DNA of 6,845 bases. Source: Dethiosulfovibrio sp. (GTDB taxonomy: Bacteria; Synergistota; Synergistia; Synergistales; Dethiosulfovibrionaceae). Where the stretch lies: positions 1 through 6,845 of the forward strand of contig JAQUTB010000091.1 of the NCBI GenBank assembly GCA_028709985.1. Direction: 5' to 3'. Position numbers and translations under genes: made by a program. This document shows positions 6,775 to 6,845 of this stretch, piece after piece. Within the stretch, counting starts at the first letter, position 1. Every line of letters starts with the position of its first letter. A model generated the notes under the pieces. It ran no database searches, had not been told where the DNA came from, and worked only from the letters and a program-made list of their open reading frames with translations.

Positions 6775-6845
6775 TTGAACCCGTTAAGCCTCATGCTGTC
6801 CTTTGCCCCATGGCTGGTGCTGAAGATCCTCTCCAGCGTCCCGCT
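6775..6845 (+). CDS. 5' end of a gene for a hydrophobic, probably membrane, protein (partial)
   Basis: The frame is open from the TTG at 6775 to the window edge, 23 codons. The N-terminus reads MNPLSLMLSFAPWLVLKILS, which is hydrophobic with one Lys and looks like a first membrane segment. The ribosome binding site is strong. No clear promoter is seen between the repeat element and the start, so the gene may be read through from prfC or start within the repeat. The family cannot be named from this fragment. Confidence 0.65.
   Translation, partial: MNPLSLMLSFAPWLVLKILSSVP

Overview
The window looks like chromosomal DNA of an anaerobic, motile, peptide-using bacterium. A member of the Synergistota (Dethiosulfovibrio-like) is my best guess. 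This rests on the GC-rich sequence combined with frequent AGG (Arg) and ATA (Ile) codons, strong AGGAGG-type ribosome binding sites, and a secreted serine carboxypeptidase next to a chemoreceptor. It is an inference from general features, not a match to a known genome.

Layout. Positions 1-99 are the 3' end of an unidentified plus-strand gene. A structured intergenic repeat follows (copy 1, about 94-261). Then come three minus-strand genes that read as one tight operon from right to left: a membrane chemoreceptor with a PilJ-type sensor and a C-terminal zinc-binding CZB domain (4796-2727), an exported S10 serine carboxypeptidase (2721-1165), and a metallo-beta-lactamase-fold hydrolase (1157-267). 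The junctions are only 5 and 7 bases long, and in both cases the downstream gene's ribosome binding site is written in the last codons of the upstream gene. A divergent promoter region (4797-5012) separates this operon from plus-strand prfC (peptide chain release factor 3, 5013-6617). Directly after prfC lies copy 2 of the repeat (about 6614-6727). The window ends in the first 23 codons of a plus-strand gene for a hydrophobic, probably membrane, protein (TTG start at 6775).

How the parts may work together. The operon suggests co-production of a receptor, an exported peptidase and a hydrolase, possibly linking taxis to peptide use. That link is inferred from gene order only. prfC is a translation housekeeping gene and appears functionally unrelated.

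The least explained part is the repeat pair. The two direct-oriented copies share 68 of 72 aligned bases (190-261 and 6658-6729). Both can fold into long-range stems, both end in short inverted repeats, and the left ends coincide with the TAA stop codon of the preceding gene. Copy 2 carries a 19-bp stem. In copy 1 the left half of that stem is replaced by two extra hairpins with the same GTCCT loop. This is a good candidate for an uncharacterised miniature mobile element or structured 3'-end RNA element.
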